Below are positions 46,660-59,696 of a DNA stretch of 64,000 nt, piece after piece; the first letter of the stretch is position 1, and each line of letters starts with the position of its first letter. Position numbers and translations under genes: made by a program. The stretch is from contig NZ_CP075188.1 of assembly GCF_020510525.1 (NCBI RefSeq), positions 4,030,001 to 4,094,000 on the forward strand, written 5' to 3'. Source of the DNA: Quatrionicoccus australiensis. GTDB taxonomy: Bacteria > Pseudomonadota > Gammaproteobacteria > Burkholderiales > Rhodocyclaceae. The notes beneath the pieces were generated by a model, which worked only from the letters and a program-made list of their open reading frames with translations, had not been told where the DNA came from and did no database searches.

Positions 46660-48546
46660 ATGCTCTATCCCACCCGTTTTGATGTCATCGTTGTCGGCGG
46701 CGGTCATGCCGGCACCGAGGCTGCGCTGGCCGCGGCGCGGATGGGGGCAAACACGCTCTTGCTGACCCACAATCTCGACACGCTCGGCGCGATGAGCTGC
46801 AACCCGTCGATCGGCGGCATCGGCAAGGGTCATCTGGTGCGCGAGGTCGATGCGCTGGGCGGCGCGATGGCGGCAGCCACCGACGAAGCCGGCATCCAGT
46901 TCCGCATTTTGAACGCATCGAAAGGCCCGGCCGTACGCGCCACCCGCGCCCAGGCCGACCGCGTGCTGTACAAGCAGGCAATCCGTTCGCGCCTGGAAAA
47001 CCAGCCCAACCTGACCATTTTCGCCGAAGCCTGCGACGACCTGATCGTCGAAGGCGACAAGGTCTGCGGCGCCGTCACCCAGCTTGGCATCCGCTTTTTG
47101 GCCGATTCCGTGGTGTTGACCGCTGGCACCTTCCTCAACGGCAAGATCCACGTCGGCCTGGAAAACTACACCGGCGGCCGCATGGGCGATCCACCCTCGG
47201 TGTCGCTGGCGGCCCGCCTCAAGGAACTCAATCTGCCGCAAGGCCGCCTGAAGACCGGCACGCCGCCGCGTCTCGACGGCAAGACCATCGATTTCTCGGT
47301 GATGGAAGAGCAGCACTCGGACGATCCGCTGCCGGTCTTTTCCTTCCTCGGCAACGCCGCCCGGCATCCGCGCCAGCTGCCGTGCTGGATCACCGAAACC
47401 AACGAGCGCACGCACGACATCATCCGCAGCGGCCTCGACCGTTCGCCGATGTACACCGGCGTCATCGAAGGCGTCGGCCCGCGCTACTGCCCGTCGATCG
47501 AAGACAAGATCCACCGCTTCGCCGACAAGAACCAGCACAATGTCTTCCTCGAACCGGAAGGCCTGACGACGCACGAGATCTACCCGAACGGCGTCTCCAC
47601 CAGCCTGCCTTTCGACATCCAGCTGGCGCTGGTGCGCTCGATCCGCGGCATGGAAAACTGCCACATCCTGCGCCCCGGCTACGCCATCGAATACGATTTC
47701 TACGATCCACGCGGCCTCAAGGACACGCTGGAGAGCAAGGCAATCAACGGCCTGTTCTTCGCCGGCCAGATCAACGGCACGACCGGCTATGAAGAGGCTG
47801 CCGCACAAGGCCTGCTCGCCGGGGTCAACGCCGTGCGCTACCTGCGCAGCGAAGAAGGCTGGTGTCCGAAACGCAACGAGGCCTATCTCGGCGTGCTGGT
47901 CGACGACCTGATCACGCGCGGCGTTTCCGACCCCTACCGGATGTTCACCAGCCGCGCCGAATACCGCCTCAGCCTGCGCGAGGACAACGCCGACCTGCGC
48001 CTGACCGAACAGGGCCGGACCCTCGGCCTGATCGACGATAGCCGCTGGGCTGCCTTCTGCCAGAAACGCGACGCCATCGCCGCCGAGCAGGAGCGCCTGA
48101 AGGCGACCTGGGTCAATCCGAAAATCCTGCCGGCCGAGGATGCACTGCGCGTGCTCGGCAAGGCCATCGAGCATGAATACAACCTGTTCGAACTGCTGCG
48201 CCGCCCGGAAATCTCCTATTCCTCGCTACTGACGCTGCCCGGCGCAGGTGAAGCGCTGAGCGACCCGGCGGTCGTCGAACAGCTGGAAATCTCCGCCAAG
48301 TACCAGGGCTACATCGACCGCCAGGCCGAGGAAGTCGCCAAGTCGAGTTCCTACGAAAACACGGTGCTGCCGGTCGATCTCGATTACGGCAAGGTCGCTG
48401 GCCTGTCCAATGAAGTGAAACAGAAGCTGGCCCTGCACAAGCCACAAACGATCGGCCAGGCTTCGCGCATCCAGGGCATCACGCCGGCGGCGATTTCGCT
48501 GCTGCTGATCCACCTCAAGCGCTTCAATCTGAGCCAGGCCGCATGA
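46660..48546 (+). CDS. mnmG: tRNA uridine-5-carboxymethylaminomethyl modification enzyme MnmG (GidA)
   Basis: MnmG works with MnmE to modify U34 of certain tRNAs. The 628-residue product has the FAD-binding [19 protein letters not shown], the [17 protein letters not shown] block, and the C-terminal [21 protein letters not shown] region ([20 protein letters not shown]). It opens the cluster mnmG–rsmG–parA–parB, a classical origin-linked string. A TAAAAT hexamer near 46617 could be its -10 element, with a poor -35. Confidence 0.97.
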   Translation: MLYPTRFDVIVVGGGHAGTEAALAAARMGANTLLLTHNLDTLGAMSCNPSIGGIGKGHLVREVDALGGAMAAATDEAGIQFRILNASKGPAVRATRAQADRVLYKQAIRSRLENQPNLTIFAEACDDLIVEGDKVCGAVTQLGIRFLADSVVLTAGTFLNGKIHVGLENYTGGRMGDPPSVSLAARLKELNLPQGRLKTGTPPRLDGKTIDFSVMEEQHSDDPLPVFSFLGNAARHPRQLPCWITETNERTHDIIRSGLDRSPMYTGVIEGVGPRYCPSIEDKIHRFADKNQHNVFLEPEGLTTHEIYPNGVSTSLPFDIQLALVRSIRGMENCHILRPGYAIEYDFYDPRGLKDTLESKAINGLFFAGQINGTTGYEEAAAQGLLAGVNAVRYLRSEEGWCPKRNEAYLGVLVDDLITRGVSDPYRMFTSRAEYRLSLREDNADLRLTEQGRTLGLIDDSRWAAFCQKRDAIAAEQERLKATWVNPKILPAEDALRVLGKAIEHEYNLFELLRRPEISYSSLLTLPGAGEALSDPAVVEQLEISAKYQGYIDRQAEEVAKSSSYENTVLPVDLDYGKVAGLSNEVKQKLALHKPQTIGQASRIQGITPAAISLLLIHLKRFNLSQAA

Positions 48547-49160
48547 GCGCCATCACCCTTGCCGCCGGCCTCGCCGAACTCGGCATCGACTTGCCGGCAG
48601 AGGCGCAGCGCAAGCTGCTCGCCTTCCGCGACCTGCTGCTGAAATGGAACAAGACCTACAACCTGACCGCGCTGCGCGATCCAGCCCAGGCCGTTTCGCA
48701 TCACCTGCTCGATTCGCTGGCCATCCTGCCGCAGGTCGGCCCCGGCGCGCTGCTCGATGTCGGCAGCGGCGGCGGCCTGCCCGGCATCCCGCTGGCAATC
48801 GCCCGCCCCGAACTGTCGGTCAGCATGGTCGATACCGTGCAGAAGAAGGCAACTTTCCTGCAACAGGCGGCGATCGAACTCGGCCTGAAGAATATTCGGG
48901 CACATCACGCGCGGGTCGAGGAAATGCAGGGACAATACGCGCAGATCAGTTCGCGCGCCTTTGCCGAGATCGGCCTCTTCATCAGCCTGACCCGCCACCT
49001 GCTGGCGCCGGGCGGGCGCTGGCTGGCCATGAAAGGCGTCCGTCCGGATGCTGAACTTGAATCCCTGCCGGTCGACATCGTTGTGGAAGCCATTATTCCT
49101 CTCCACGTGCCAGGGCTGGATGCCGAACGCCATTTGATCATTCTGAAAGCCGGGTCATGA
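48543..49160 (+). CDS. rsmG: 16S rRNA (guanine527-N7)-methyltransferase RsmG (GidB)
   Basis: The 205-residue product has the SAM-binding [17 protein letters not shown] and the substrate region ITSRAF-type ([15 protein letters not shown]). It methylates G527 of 16S rRNA; loss of the enzyme can give low-level streptomycin resistance. It starts four bases before the mnmG stop (ATGA overlap). Confidence 0.96.
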   Translation: MSAITLAAGLAELGIDLPAEAQRKLLAFRDLLLKWNKTYNLTALRDPAQAVSHHLLDSLAILPQVGPGALLDVGSGGGLPGIPLAIARPELSVSMVDTVQKKATFLQQAAIELGLKNIRAHHARVEEMQGQYAQISSRAFAEIGLFISLTRHLLAPGGRWLAMKGVRPDAELESLPVDIVVEAIIPLHVPGLDAERHLIILKAGS

Positions 49161-49918
49161 AAGTACTCGCCATAACCAACCAGAAGGGCGGCGTCGGCAA
49201 GACGACCACCGCCGTCAATCTGGCTGCCTCGCTCGGCGCCGAAGGCCAGCGCGTGCTGCTGATCGACATGGACCCGCAGGGCAACGCCACGACCGGCGCC
49301 GGCATCACCAAGAAGGAAGCCCTGCCCACGGTCTACCAGTTGCTGATCGGTGCCGCGACGCTGAGCGAGGTCTGCATCAAGACCGAATTCAACTTCGACA
49401 TCCTGCCGGCCAACCGCGAACTGGCCGGTGCCGAAGTCGAGCTGATCGAACTCGAACAGCGCGAGTATCGCCTCAAGAACGCCCTGCAGGCCGGCCACGC
49501 CACCTACGACTTCATCCTGATCGACTGCCCGCCGGCACTCAACATGCTGACGGTCAACGGCCTGGTCGCCTCGGATTCCGTGCTGATCCCGATGCAGTGC
49601 GAGTACTACGCACTGGAAGGTCTTTCCGACCTCGTCGAAACCCTGCGCAAGGTGCGCCATCATCTCAATTCGCGCCTCGAGATCGAGGGCTTGCTGCGCA
49701 CCATGTATAACCCGCAAAGCACGCTGACGCAGCAAGTCTCGGCCGAACTGGAAAGCCATTTTGGCGACAAGGTCTACAAGACCATCGTGCCACGCAACGT
49801 CCGCCTCGCCGAGGCACCGTCCTACGGCAAGCCGGTTATTGCCTTTGACAAAAACTCCAGGGGTGCGCTGGCCTATAGCGCGCTCGCCAAAGAAATTCTC
49901 GAGAGGGTCGCCCCATGA
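49157..49918 (+). CDS. parA: Chromosome-partitioning ATPase ParA
   Basis: The 253-residue product has the deviant Walker A KGGVGKTT at residues 11-18, the [13 protein letters not shown] block, and Walker [11 protein letters not shown]. It moves the origin region during segregation with ParB. It overlaps rsmG and parB by ATGA. Confidence 0.96.
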   Translation: MKVLAITNQKGGVGKTTTAVNLAASLGAEGQRVLLIDMDPQGNATTGAGITKKEALPTVYQLLIGAATLSEVCIKTEFNFDILPANRELAGAEVELIELEQREYRLKNALQAGHATYDFILIDCPPALNMLTVNGLVASDSVLIPMQCEYYALEGLSDLVETLRKVRHHLNSRLEIEGLLRTMYNPQSTLTQQVSAELESHFGDKVYKTIVPRNVRLAEAPSYGKPVIAFDKNSRGALAYSALAKEILERVAP

Positions 49919-50766
49919 TCAAGATGAAAGGACTCGGCCGCGGCCTGGATGCCCTGCTTTCCGGCAGCGACAAACCGCAGGGCGACGAACAGCGCAATCT
50001 GCCGGTCGAGCGCCTGCGCCCCGGCAAATACCAGCCGCGCACCCACATGGACCAGGAGTCGCTCGCCGAACTGGCCGCCTCGATCAAGACCCAGGGCGTC
50101 ATGCAACCCATCCTGGTGCGAGCCGTCGACAGCACGCCCGGCGCCGAGCGTTACGAAATCGTTGCCGGCGAACGCCGCTGGCGCGCCTCGCAACTGGCCG
50201 GCCTGAACGAAGTCCCGGTCCTCGTGCGCAGCATTCCCGATGAACAGGCGCTGGCCATGGCGCTGATCGAGAACATCCAGCGCGAAAATCTCAATCCGCT
50301 CGAGGAGGCCCAGGGCCTGCAACGCCTGATCGACGAGTTCGGCCTGACCCATCAGCAGGCTGCCGATGCGGTTGGCCGCTCGCGACCGGCTGCATCGAAT
50401 TTGCTGCGTCTGCTGCAGTTGACCGGCGCCGCCCAGGAATTGCTGATGACCGGCAAGCTCGACATGGGGCATGCCCGCGCCCTGTTGCCACTGCCCGCCG
50501 CCCAGCAGGTCGCCGTTGCCCAGCGCATCGTGCAGAAGGGCTTGTCGGTGCGGGAGGCCGAACGCCTCGTCCAGCAGATCCTGACGCCACCCGAAAAAGC
50601 GGCCGAACGCCCGGTTGACCGCGACCTGCTGCGCCTGCAGGAAGAGCTTTCCGATGTCATGGGCGCCAATGTCGCGATTCGCAGCAACAAGAAGGGCGCC
50701 GGCAAGATCACCATCGAGTTCGGCGACCTCGATCAACTCGACGGCATCCTCGGCAAACTCCGCTAA
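49915..50766 (+). CDS. parB: Chromosome-partitioning protein ParB
   Basis: The 283-residue product begins [15 protein letters not shown], has the CTP-binding region [15 protein letters not shown] and the helix-turn-helix [20 protein letters not shown]. ParB binds parS sites near the origin. I found no exact parS (TGTTTCACGTGAAACA) in this window, so its sites lie elsewhere. Confidence 0.96.
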   Translation: MIKMKGLGRGLDALLSGSDKPQGDEQRNLPVERLRPGKYQPRTHMDQESLAELAASIKTQGVMQPILVRAVDSTPGAERYEIVAGERRWRASQLAGLNEVPVLVRSIPDEQALAMALIENIQRENLNPLEEAQGLQRLIDEFGLTHQQAADAVGRSRPAASNLLRLLQLTGAAQELLMTGKLDMGHARALLPLPAAQQVAVAQRIVQKGLSVREAERLVQQILTPPEKAAERPVDRDLLRLQEELSDVMGANVAIRSNKKGAGKITIEFGDLDQLDGILGKLR

Positions 50767-50821
50767 ACCCCGGTAAACCGCGCCAGTCAACGAAATCCTA
50801 CGGGAAAACCCCTAATTTTCA

Positions 50822-50851
50822 TTGACGTAGAAATGCCCAGTCTTGTATCAT
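50822..50851 (+). promoter_or_regulatory. Sigma-70-type promoter for the atp operon
   Basis: TTGACG (50822-50827) and TATCAT (50846-50851) are spaced by 18 bases, 42 bases before the atpI start. It is the best promoter match I saw in the window. Confidence 0.65.
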
Positions 50852-50893
50852 TTAGGTCTGTGTGGCACGTCCGGTCAACGATTGCAAGGCACC

Positions 50894-51235
50894 ATGTACA
50901 AGGCGATTTATCTCCAATTTGGTGCGGCAGTGATAACAGCAATCGGGGCAGGATTGATCGTGGGAACGCGGGGGCTTGTTTCGGTGGGATTGGCGGCGAT
51001 CGCCTGCATACTTCCCAACCTTTTCTTTGCCGTCCGGCTGACGATGTTGAGCAACCGCCCCGGCAATATCTACGCGGCGAACTTCTTCATCGGTGAGTTC
51101 CTCAAGATCGGCGCCACCATTGGATTACTGGCAATCGCCATCAAGGGGTATCCCGAGATGCACTGGCCCAGCTTGTTGATCGGCTTCGCGATTGTTTTGC
51201 ATGCAGGTTTTATAGCGTTCTGGAAGAAACCCTGA
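50894..51235 (+). CDS. atpI: ATP synthase subunit I (AtpI)
   Basis: The 113-residue product from ATG 50894 has four hydrophobic helices (QFGAAVITAIGAGLIVG first). AtpI helps assemble the c-ring and is not part of the final enzyme. Longer in-frame starts would lie inside the promoter. It is followed by atpB after two bases. Confidence 0.88.
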   Translation: MYKAIYLQFGAAVITAIGAGLIVGTRGLVSVGLAAIACILPNLFFAVRLTMLSNRPGNIYAANFFIGEFLKIGATIGLLAIAIKGYPEMHWPSLLIGFAIVLHAGFIAFWKKP

Positions 51236-51237
51236 TT

Positions 51238-52107
51238 ATGTCTACAGCAGGCCACGAAGAAGCAGCAGCAAACGCGCCGACCGCCGGCGAATACATCGTT
51301 CACCACCTGACGCAATGGAATACCACCGGTCATGCGCAGAAGGATGTGATCGATTTCAGCGTTCTCAATCTCGACACCATGATCTTTTCCGTCCTGATGG
51401 GCGTACTGGGTCTGTTCGTCATGTGGCGCGTCGCCAAGAGCGTCACCTCTGGCGTTCCGGGTCGCATGCAGGCCGCCGTCGAGATCGTCCTCGAAATGGT
51501 CAACGACCAGGCCAAGGGCATCGTCCATAGTGCCGAATCCCGCAAGTTCGTCGGCCCGCTGGCCCTGACCGTGTTCATCTGGATCTTCCTGATGAACTCC
51601 ATGGACTTCCTGCCGGTCGATCTGTTGCCGACCCTCTGGCAGACCATCACCGGTGATCACCACGCTTATCTGCGTGTTGTCCCGACCGCCGACCTGAACG
51701 GCACGCTGGGCATGTCGGCCGGCGTCCTGCTGGTCTGTGTTTACTACAACATCAAGATCAAGGGTATCGGTGGCTGGATCCACGAACTCTTCACCGCACC
51801 GTTCGGCAGCCATCCGCTGCTCTATCCGGTCAATTTCGCCATGCAGATGATCGAATTCCTCGCCAAGACCGTTTCCCACGGCATGCGACTGTTCGGCAAC
51901 ATGTATGCAGGCGAACTGGTATTCATGCTGATCGCACTGATGGGTGCAGCCTGGACTGCAAGCGCCACCGGCGTTTCCCTGTTCCTCGGCCACATCGTCG
52001 CCGGTTCGATCTGGGCAATCTTCCACATCCTGATTGTTGCCCTGCAAGCTTTCATCTTCATGATGCTGACGCTGGTCTATGTCGGCCAGGCTCACGAAGC
52101 GCACTGA
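51238..52107 (+). CDS. atpB: ATP synthase Fo subunit a
   Basis: The 289-residue product is a multi-span membrane protein with the proton-path Arg in the helix HGMRLFGNMYAGELVFMLIA. It forms the half-channels next to the c-ring. The operon order atpIBEFHAGDC is standard. Confidence 0.96.
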   Translation: MSTAGHEEAAANAPTAGEYIVHHLTQWNTTGHAQKDVIDFSVLNLDTMIFSVLMGVLGLFVMWRVAKSVTSGVPGRMQAAVEIVLEMVNDQAKGIVHSAESRKFVGPLALTVFIWIFLMNSMDFLPVDLLPTLWQTITGDHHAYLRVVPTADLNGTLGMSAGVLLVCVYYNIKIKGIGGWIHELFTAPFGSHPLLYPVNFAMQMIEFLAKTVSHGMRLFGNMYAGELVFMLIALMGAAWTASATGVSLFLGHIVAGSIWAIFHILIVALQAFIFMMLTLVYVGQAHEAH

Positions 52108-52146
52108 TTTCGTTGTAACTTTGTAGTCTTTTATTTTTTAACTTAG

Positions 52147-52407
<261 letters not shown>

Positions 52408-52446
52408 TCGGTCCTCAACCGATCAACTCTTTAGAGGACTAATACC

Positions 52447-52917
52447 GTGAATCTGAACGCAACGTTGTTTGCACAGCTCGTTGTGTTCTTCATTCTGGCG
52501 TGGTTCACGATGCAATTCGTGTGGCCCCCCATTGTGAAGGCGCTCGACGAGCGTGCGAAGAAGATCGCGGATGGACTGGCTGCCGCTGAACGCGGCAAGC
52601 ATGATCTCGAACTGGCTACCAAGCGCTCCACGGATGCTCTCCGTGAAGGCAAGGAAAAGGCCGCCGAACTGATCGCCAACGCTGAAAAGCGTGCCGCTCA
52701 GGTTATCGACGAAGCAAAGGTAACGGCCAAGGCCGAAGCTGACCGCATCGTCGCAGGCGCCAAGGCAGAAATCGACCAGGAAGCTGTACGCGCCAAGGAA
52801 CAATTGCGCGAACAAGTCTCTTCCCTGGTGGTTGCCGGTGCAGAACAAATTCTGCGTCGCGAGATCAATGCCCAGGCTCATGCCGATATTCTGGCCACGA
52901 TCAAACAGGATCTGTAA
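52447..52917 (+). CDS. atpF: ATP synthase Fo subunit b
   Basis: The 156-residue product begins with one membrane helix ([20 protein letters not shown]) and continues as a long charged helix that dimerises to form the peripheral stalk. Confidence 0.95.
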   Translation: MNLNATLFAQLVVFFILAWFTMQFVWPPIVKALDERAKKIADGLAAAERGKHDLELATKRSTDALREGKEKAAELIANAEKRAAQVIDEAKVTAKAEADRIVAGAKAEIDQEAVRAKEQLREQVSSLVVAGAEQILRREINAQAHADILATIKQDL

Positions 52918-52922
52918 AGCTT

Positions 52923-53456
52923 ATGGCTGAATCTGTCACCATCGCTCGCCCCTACGCTGACGCTGCATTTCGCATCGCTCAGGAAACCGGGGCGCAGGGC
53001 ATCTGGTCTGCACGCCTCCAGCGTCTGGCCCTTATCGCCCAGGACGGGGACATGGCTTCGGTCATGGGCAATCCCCGGCTCTCCGCCGAGCAGGTTGCCG
53101 ATCTGTTGATTTCGCTGTCTGAAGACAGCGACGTAACCCTTGGCAGCTTTATTCGTACCCTCGCAGAAAACCGGCGTCTCGCACTCCTGCCGGAGATTTC
53201 CCGGCTTTTCGAACTGGCCAAGAGCCAGGAAGAAGGGGTCAAGGAGGCGGTGGTGCATTCCGCATTTCCCATTGACGACAGCCAAGTCGCCGCTCTGCTG
53301 CAACAGCTCGAGCCCCGCTTTGGTACCCGCCTGACTGCTCGTGTCGTAATCGACCCGAGCCTGATCGGTGGGGTGAAAATTGCCGTCGGTGACCAGGTGC
53401 TGGATGCTTCAGTCCGCGGCAAACTCGACTCGATGGCCGTGGCGCTGAACAACTAG
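52923..53456 (+). CDS. atpH: ATP synthase F1 subunit delta
   Basis: The 177-residue product begins MAESVTIARPYADAAFRIAQ and ends with the conserved region VVIDPSLIGGVKIAVGDQVL. It joins the b stalk to the top of the F1 head. Confidence 0.95.
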   Translation: MAESVTIARPYADAAFRIAQETGAQGIWSARLQRLALIAQDGDMASVMGNPRLSAEQVADLLISLSEDSDVTLGSFIRTLAENRRLALLPEISRLFELAKSQEEGVKEAVVHSAFPIDDSQVAALLQQLEPRFGTRLTARVVIDPSLIGGVKIAVGDQVLDASVRGKLDSMAVALNN

Positions 53457-53465
53457 GAGAATTTC

Positions 53466-55004
<1,539 letters not shown>

Positions 55005-55021
55005 TCGGCTAGGAGAATCGC

Positions 55022-55882
55022 ATGGCTAGCGGCAAGGAAATTCGCAACAAGATCAAGAGCGTCGAAAACACGCGCAAGATCACCAAGGCCATGGAAATGG
55101 TGGCCGCATCCAAAATGCGCAAAGCGCAGGAACGGATGCGTGCTGCCCGTCCTTATGGCGAGAAAATCCGGCGCGTTGCAGGCAATCTGTCGCACGCCCT
55201 GACCGAGTACAAGCATCCCTTCCTGAACAAGCGCGAACAAGCCAATGCCGGCATCGTTCTCGTGACGTCGGACAAGGGTCTGTGCGGCGGTTTGAACTCC
55301 AACCTCTTGCGCCTTGCGGTGATCAAGATGAAGGAATTCGATGCTCAGGGCACGAAATTTCAGGCGACCTGCATCGGCAACAAGGGTCTCGGCTTCATGC
55401 AGCGTGCTGGTGCAAAGATCGTTTCGCACGTGACAGCTCTTGGCGATACGCCGCATCTGGAAAAGCTGATCGGGCCGGTCAAGGTTCAACTTGATGCCTA
55501 CATGAACGGTGAGATTGATGCGCTTTACATCGGCTATACCCGTTTCATCAACACGATGAAGCAGGAGCCGGTTTTCGAACAAGTTCTCCCGCTGACTGGC
55601 GAAGCTGTTGGCTCGTCCAAGTCGAACTGGGACTACGTGTACGAACCGGAAGCCAAGGCGGTCATCGACGATCTTTTGATCCGTTACGTCGAAGCAATGA
55701 TTTATCAGGCTGTGGCCGAAAACATGGCCTCCGAGCAGTCCGCCCGGATGGTTGCCATGAAGTCTGCTTCCGACAACGCCAAGACCGTCATCGGTGACTT
55801 GAAGCTGGTTTACAACAAGGCCCGTCAGGCTGCGATTACCAAGGAACTCTCGGAAATCGTCAGCGGCGCCGCCGCGGTGTGA
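55022..55882 (+). CDS. atpG: ATP synthase F1 subunit gamma
   Basis: The 286-residue product begins [20 protein letters not shown] and ends with the helix [19 protein letters not shown]. It is the rotating central shaft. The internal [15 protein letters not shown] block is the family hallmark. Confidence 0.96.
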   Translation: MASGKEIRNKIKSVENTRKITKAMEMVAASKMRKAQERMRAARPYGEKIRRVAGNLSHALTEYKHPFLNKREQANAGIVLVTSDKGLCGGLNSNLLRLAVIKMKEFDAQGTKFQATCIGNKGLGFMQRAGAKIVSHVTALGDTPHLEKLIGPVKVQLDAYMNGEIDALYIGYTRFINTMKQEPVFEQVLPLTGEAVGSSKSNWDYVYEPEAKAVIDDLLIRYVEAMIYQAVAENMASEQSARMVAMKSASDNAKTVIGDLKLVYNKARQAAITKELSEIVSGAAAV

Positions 55883-55889
55883 CGCGTAG

Positions 55890-57317
<1,428 letters not shown>

Positions 57318-57342
57318 TGCGGCGTCGGCATAGGAGCCAGTA

Positions 57343-57768
57343 ATGGTAATGACTGTTCATTGTGATGTCGTCAGCGCCGAGGAGTCCATCTTCTCCGGCC
57401 TGGTGGAAATGGCGGTGTTTCCCGGTGAAGCCGGGGAACTCGGCATTCTGCCGCACCATACGCCCTTGCTCACCCGCATCAAGCCCGGCACCATTCGTCT
57501 GAAGGTGCCGGATCAGAGCGATTTCGAGCTGGTCTATGTGTCTGGTGGAATGCTGGAAGTTCAGCCCGACATGATTACCGTGTTGGCAGATACCGCCATC
57601 CGGGCTCATGACCTGGACGAAGCCAAGGCTCTGGAAGCCAAGAAGCGTGCCGAAGAAGCGCTTGCCAACCGGCAAGCCGAAATCGACTACGCCTCTGCCG
57701 AAGCGGAGCTGGCTCAGGCCATCGCCCAGCTTCAGGCCATTCAGCGTCTGCGCAAGTCGGTACACTGA
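57343..57768 (+). CDS. atpC: ATP synthase F1 subunit epsilon
   Basis: The 141-residue product begins [20 protein letters not shown], with a beta-sandwich (about 1-90) and a C-terminal two-helix region rich in Ala and Glu that can inhibit hydrolysis. It closes the operon, and a strong terminator follows. Confidence 0.95.
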   Translation: MVMTVHCDVVSAEESIFSGLVEMAVFPGEAGELGILPHHTPLLTRIKPGTIRLKVPDQSDFELVYVSGGMLEVQPDMITVLADTAIRAHDLDEAKALEAKKRAEEALANRQAEIDYASAEAELAQAIAQLQAIQRLRKSVH

Positions 57769-57787
57769 TTCCGGTTATCCGGATGAC

Positions 57788-57816
57788 AAAAAAGGGCAGC
57801 TCAGGCTGCCCTTTTT
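57788..57816 (+). terminator. Rho-independent terminator of the atp operon
   Basis: AAGGGCAGC and GCTGCCCTT pair around a TCAG loop, flanked by A6 upstream and T5 downstream. It can also end the convergent ubiJ transcript. Confidence 0.9.
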
Positions 57817-57839
57817 CATTTCCGGCTATCGCTCGGCAA

Positions 57840-58409
57840 TCAGAGACGATTCAGGCGTTTTTCCAGACGTGCCAGATCGTCACGCAAGACATCAACCTCG
57901 CGACCGAATGCTTCCAGTTCGCGGCGCGGCATGATCCAGTCGGAATCTTCGCTGGCATACTCGGCCAGATTGGTGAACAAGCGCGCGAACGACTCCCGGG
58001 CTTGCCTGCCCAGGGTATGGCGCACCATTTCAAGCCGGTGAGCCGGTATATCGCCGACATAATTTGCCAGATCGGCTTCGACATCCCAGCGCAGATTACG
58101 AAACACAAAGGCCAGGGTTTCAGCGAAATCAGCAGAACCGGAAAGTTTGGCCGCCTGGAAAACGCTCTTCCGGTCAGTCAGGAAACGAATCGGCGTATCA
58201 ATCGGCAGACTGATGGTCACGGCGGGCGATTGCTCCGCCGAACCAGGCTGGAAAAGACCATCACTATCGACCAGCAGATGCAGATCCAGCGGCCCGGCCT
58301 GGATCAGCGCATGACGGCCGGCGCAGGAACGCAGGCGCTCCTGCGCCCAGGGTTCGGCGAGAATCAGGTGATTCAGGGCAGCAGGAACAAGGCGGTGGAA
58401 TGCGTTCAT
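57840..58409 (-). CDS. ubiJ: Ubiquinone biosynthesis accessory protein UbiJ
   Basis: The 189-residue product has an SCP2-like lipid-binding N-terminus and the LSGSADFAETLAFVFRNLRW block, with a coiled-coil C-terminus (EVDVLRDDLARLEKRLNRL). UbiJ binds ubiquinone intermediates in the soluble Ubi complex. It lies just downstream of ubiE, as in many proteobacteria. Confidence 0.88.
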   Translation of the reverse strand: MNAFHRLVPAALNHLILAEPWAQERLRSCAGRHALIQAGPLDLHLLVDSDGLFQPGSAEQSPAVTISLPIDTPIRFLTDRKSVFQAAKLSGSADFAETLAFVFRNLRWDVEADLANYVGDIPAHRLEMVRHTLGRQARESFARLFTNLAEYASEDSDWIMPRRELEAFGREVDVLRDDLARLEKRLNRL

Positions 58410-58472
58410 CTCAATTCACCAGACGCGTAGCGGTCGACACCTGAAAACAGGCGATTTCCAGCCTCACTCACC

Positions 58473-59210
58473 TCAGAACTTGAAGCCGCGATGCAGAGCG
58501 ACAACACCGAGCGCCATGTTGAAATATTCGACCTTCTCGAAGCCGACCTTTTCCATCATTTCTTTCAGCTCTTCCTGGCCAGGATGCATGCGGATCGATT
58601 CTGACAGGTAGCGATAGCTGTCGGAATCATTGGTGACCAGCTGACCAACGCGCGGGATCACCTGGAAAGAGTAGAAGTCATAAACCGGCGCCAGCGGCTT
58701 CCAGATTTTCGAGAACTCGAGGACCAGCAGACGGCCGCCCGGGCGCAAGACACGATACATCTCGGCCAGCGCCGCATCCTTGTGGGTCATGTTGCGCAGG
58801 CCGAAAGCAACCGTCACACAATCAAACCAGTCGTCGGGGAAGGGCAGCTTTTCGGCATCACATTGCGCAGCGGGCACCATGTAACCCTTGTCGAGCAGGC
58901 GATCGCGACCGCGCGCCAACATGGCGTTGTTGATGTCGGTCAGCCAGACCTGGCCGCTCTTGCCGACGCGCTTGGCGAAAGCCAGCGAGAGATCGCCGGT
59001 ACCGCCCGCCACATCAAGAACACGCGAACCTTCGCGCACACCGCTGCGCTGGATGGTGAAAGCCTTCCACAGACGATGCATGCCGCCCGACATCAGATCG
59101 TTCATCAAGTCGTAACGACTGGCAACCGAATCGAATACCTCGGCGACACGCCGGGCCTTTTCCTGCTCGGCTACGGTTTCGTAGCCAAAATGTGTAGTGT
59201 CTTTAGTCAT
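58473..59210 (-). CDS. ubiE: Ubiquinone/menaquinone biosynthesis C-methyltransferase UbiE
   Basis: The 245-residue product from ATG 59210 begins [19 protein letters not shown] and has the SAM motif [18 protein letters not shown], the [14 protein letters not shown] block, and the [11 protein letters not shown] end. Upstream in-frame starts would overlap the DUF971 gene. It methylates the quinone ring. Confidence 0.96.
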   Translation of the reverse strand: MTKDTTHFGYETVAEQEKARRVAEVFDSVASRYDLMNDLMSGGMHRLWKAFTIQRSGVREGSRVLDVAGGTGDLSLAFAKRVGKSGQVWLTDINNAMLARGRDRLLDKGYMVPAAQCDAEKLPFPDDWFDCVTVAFGLRNMTHKDAALAEMYRVLRPGGRLLVLEFSKIWKPLAPVYDFYSFQVIPRVGQLVTNDSDSYRYLSESIRMHPGQEELKEMMEKVGFEKVEYFNMALGVVALHRGFKF

Positions 59211-59214
59211 GATT

Positions 59215-59637
59215 TCAGTGATGGTGACCGCAAGATCCTCCGGCCGCCGGGCGCGAGGTCGTATCGACATCGCGGGACAGGCCTTGCGCTTCAATTTGTT
59301 TCAGATATTCCGCCCAGAGTTCGGCCTGGTGCTTGCCCAGGTTGTAGAGCAGGTCCCAGGAATAGAGTCCGCTGTCGTGACCGTCGGAAAAGACCAGACG
59401 CAGGGCATAGGTACCCACTGGCTCGATGCGCTCGATATCGACATTGCGCTTGCCGGTCTGCAGGGTTTCCTGGCCCGGACCGTGACCGCGTGCCTCGGCC
59501 GATGGGGTATAGACGCGCAGGTATTCAAAATCGAGTGTGAAACTTTCACCGTCCGCGTAGGCGATCTCCAGCCGACGTGATTTCTGGTGCAGCTTGATTT
59601 CGCTTGGAATCGGTGTGTCCCGATCAATGCCAGCCAT
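59215..59637 (-). CDS. DUF971 protein
   Basis: The 140-residue product is a DUF971 fold, related to the N-terminal domain of gamma-butyrobetaine hydroxylase, with [20 protein letters not shown] and [10 protein letters not shown] metal-binding-type C-terminus SCGHHH is present. The family is often encoded next to ubiE; the function is unknown. It lies four bases upstream of ubiE. Confidence 0.85.
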   Translation of the reverse strand: MAGIDRDTPIPSEIKLHQKSRRLEIAYADGESFTLDFEYLRVYTPSAEARGHGPGQETLQTGKRNVDIERIEPVGTYALRLVFSDGHDSGLYSWDLLYNLGKHQAELWAEYLKQIEAQGLSRDVDTTSRPAAGGSCGHHH

Positions 59638-59696
59638 AGTGATCTCCGGAGTGAGGGCGATAGTTTAGCGCACTCGTTCTCCACCGGCGGCATGTA

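Noticed and set aside
49157..50766. Search for parS sites near parAB
   Set aside because: No sequence close to TGTTTCACGTGAAACA was found. CACGTG-containing words near 2163 and 49104 lack the flanking arms.
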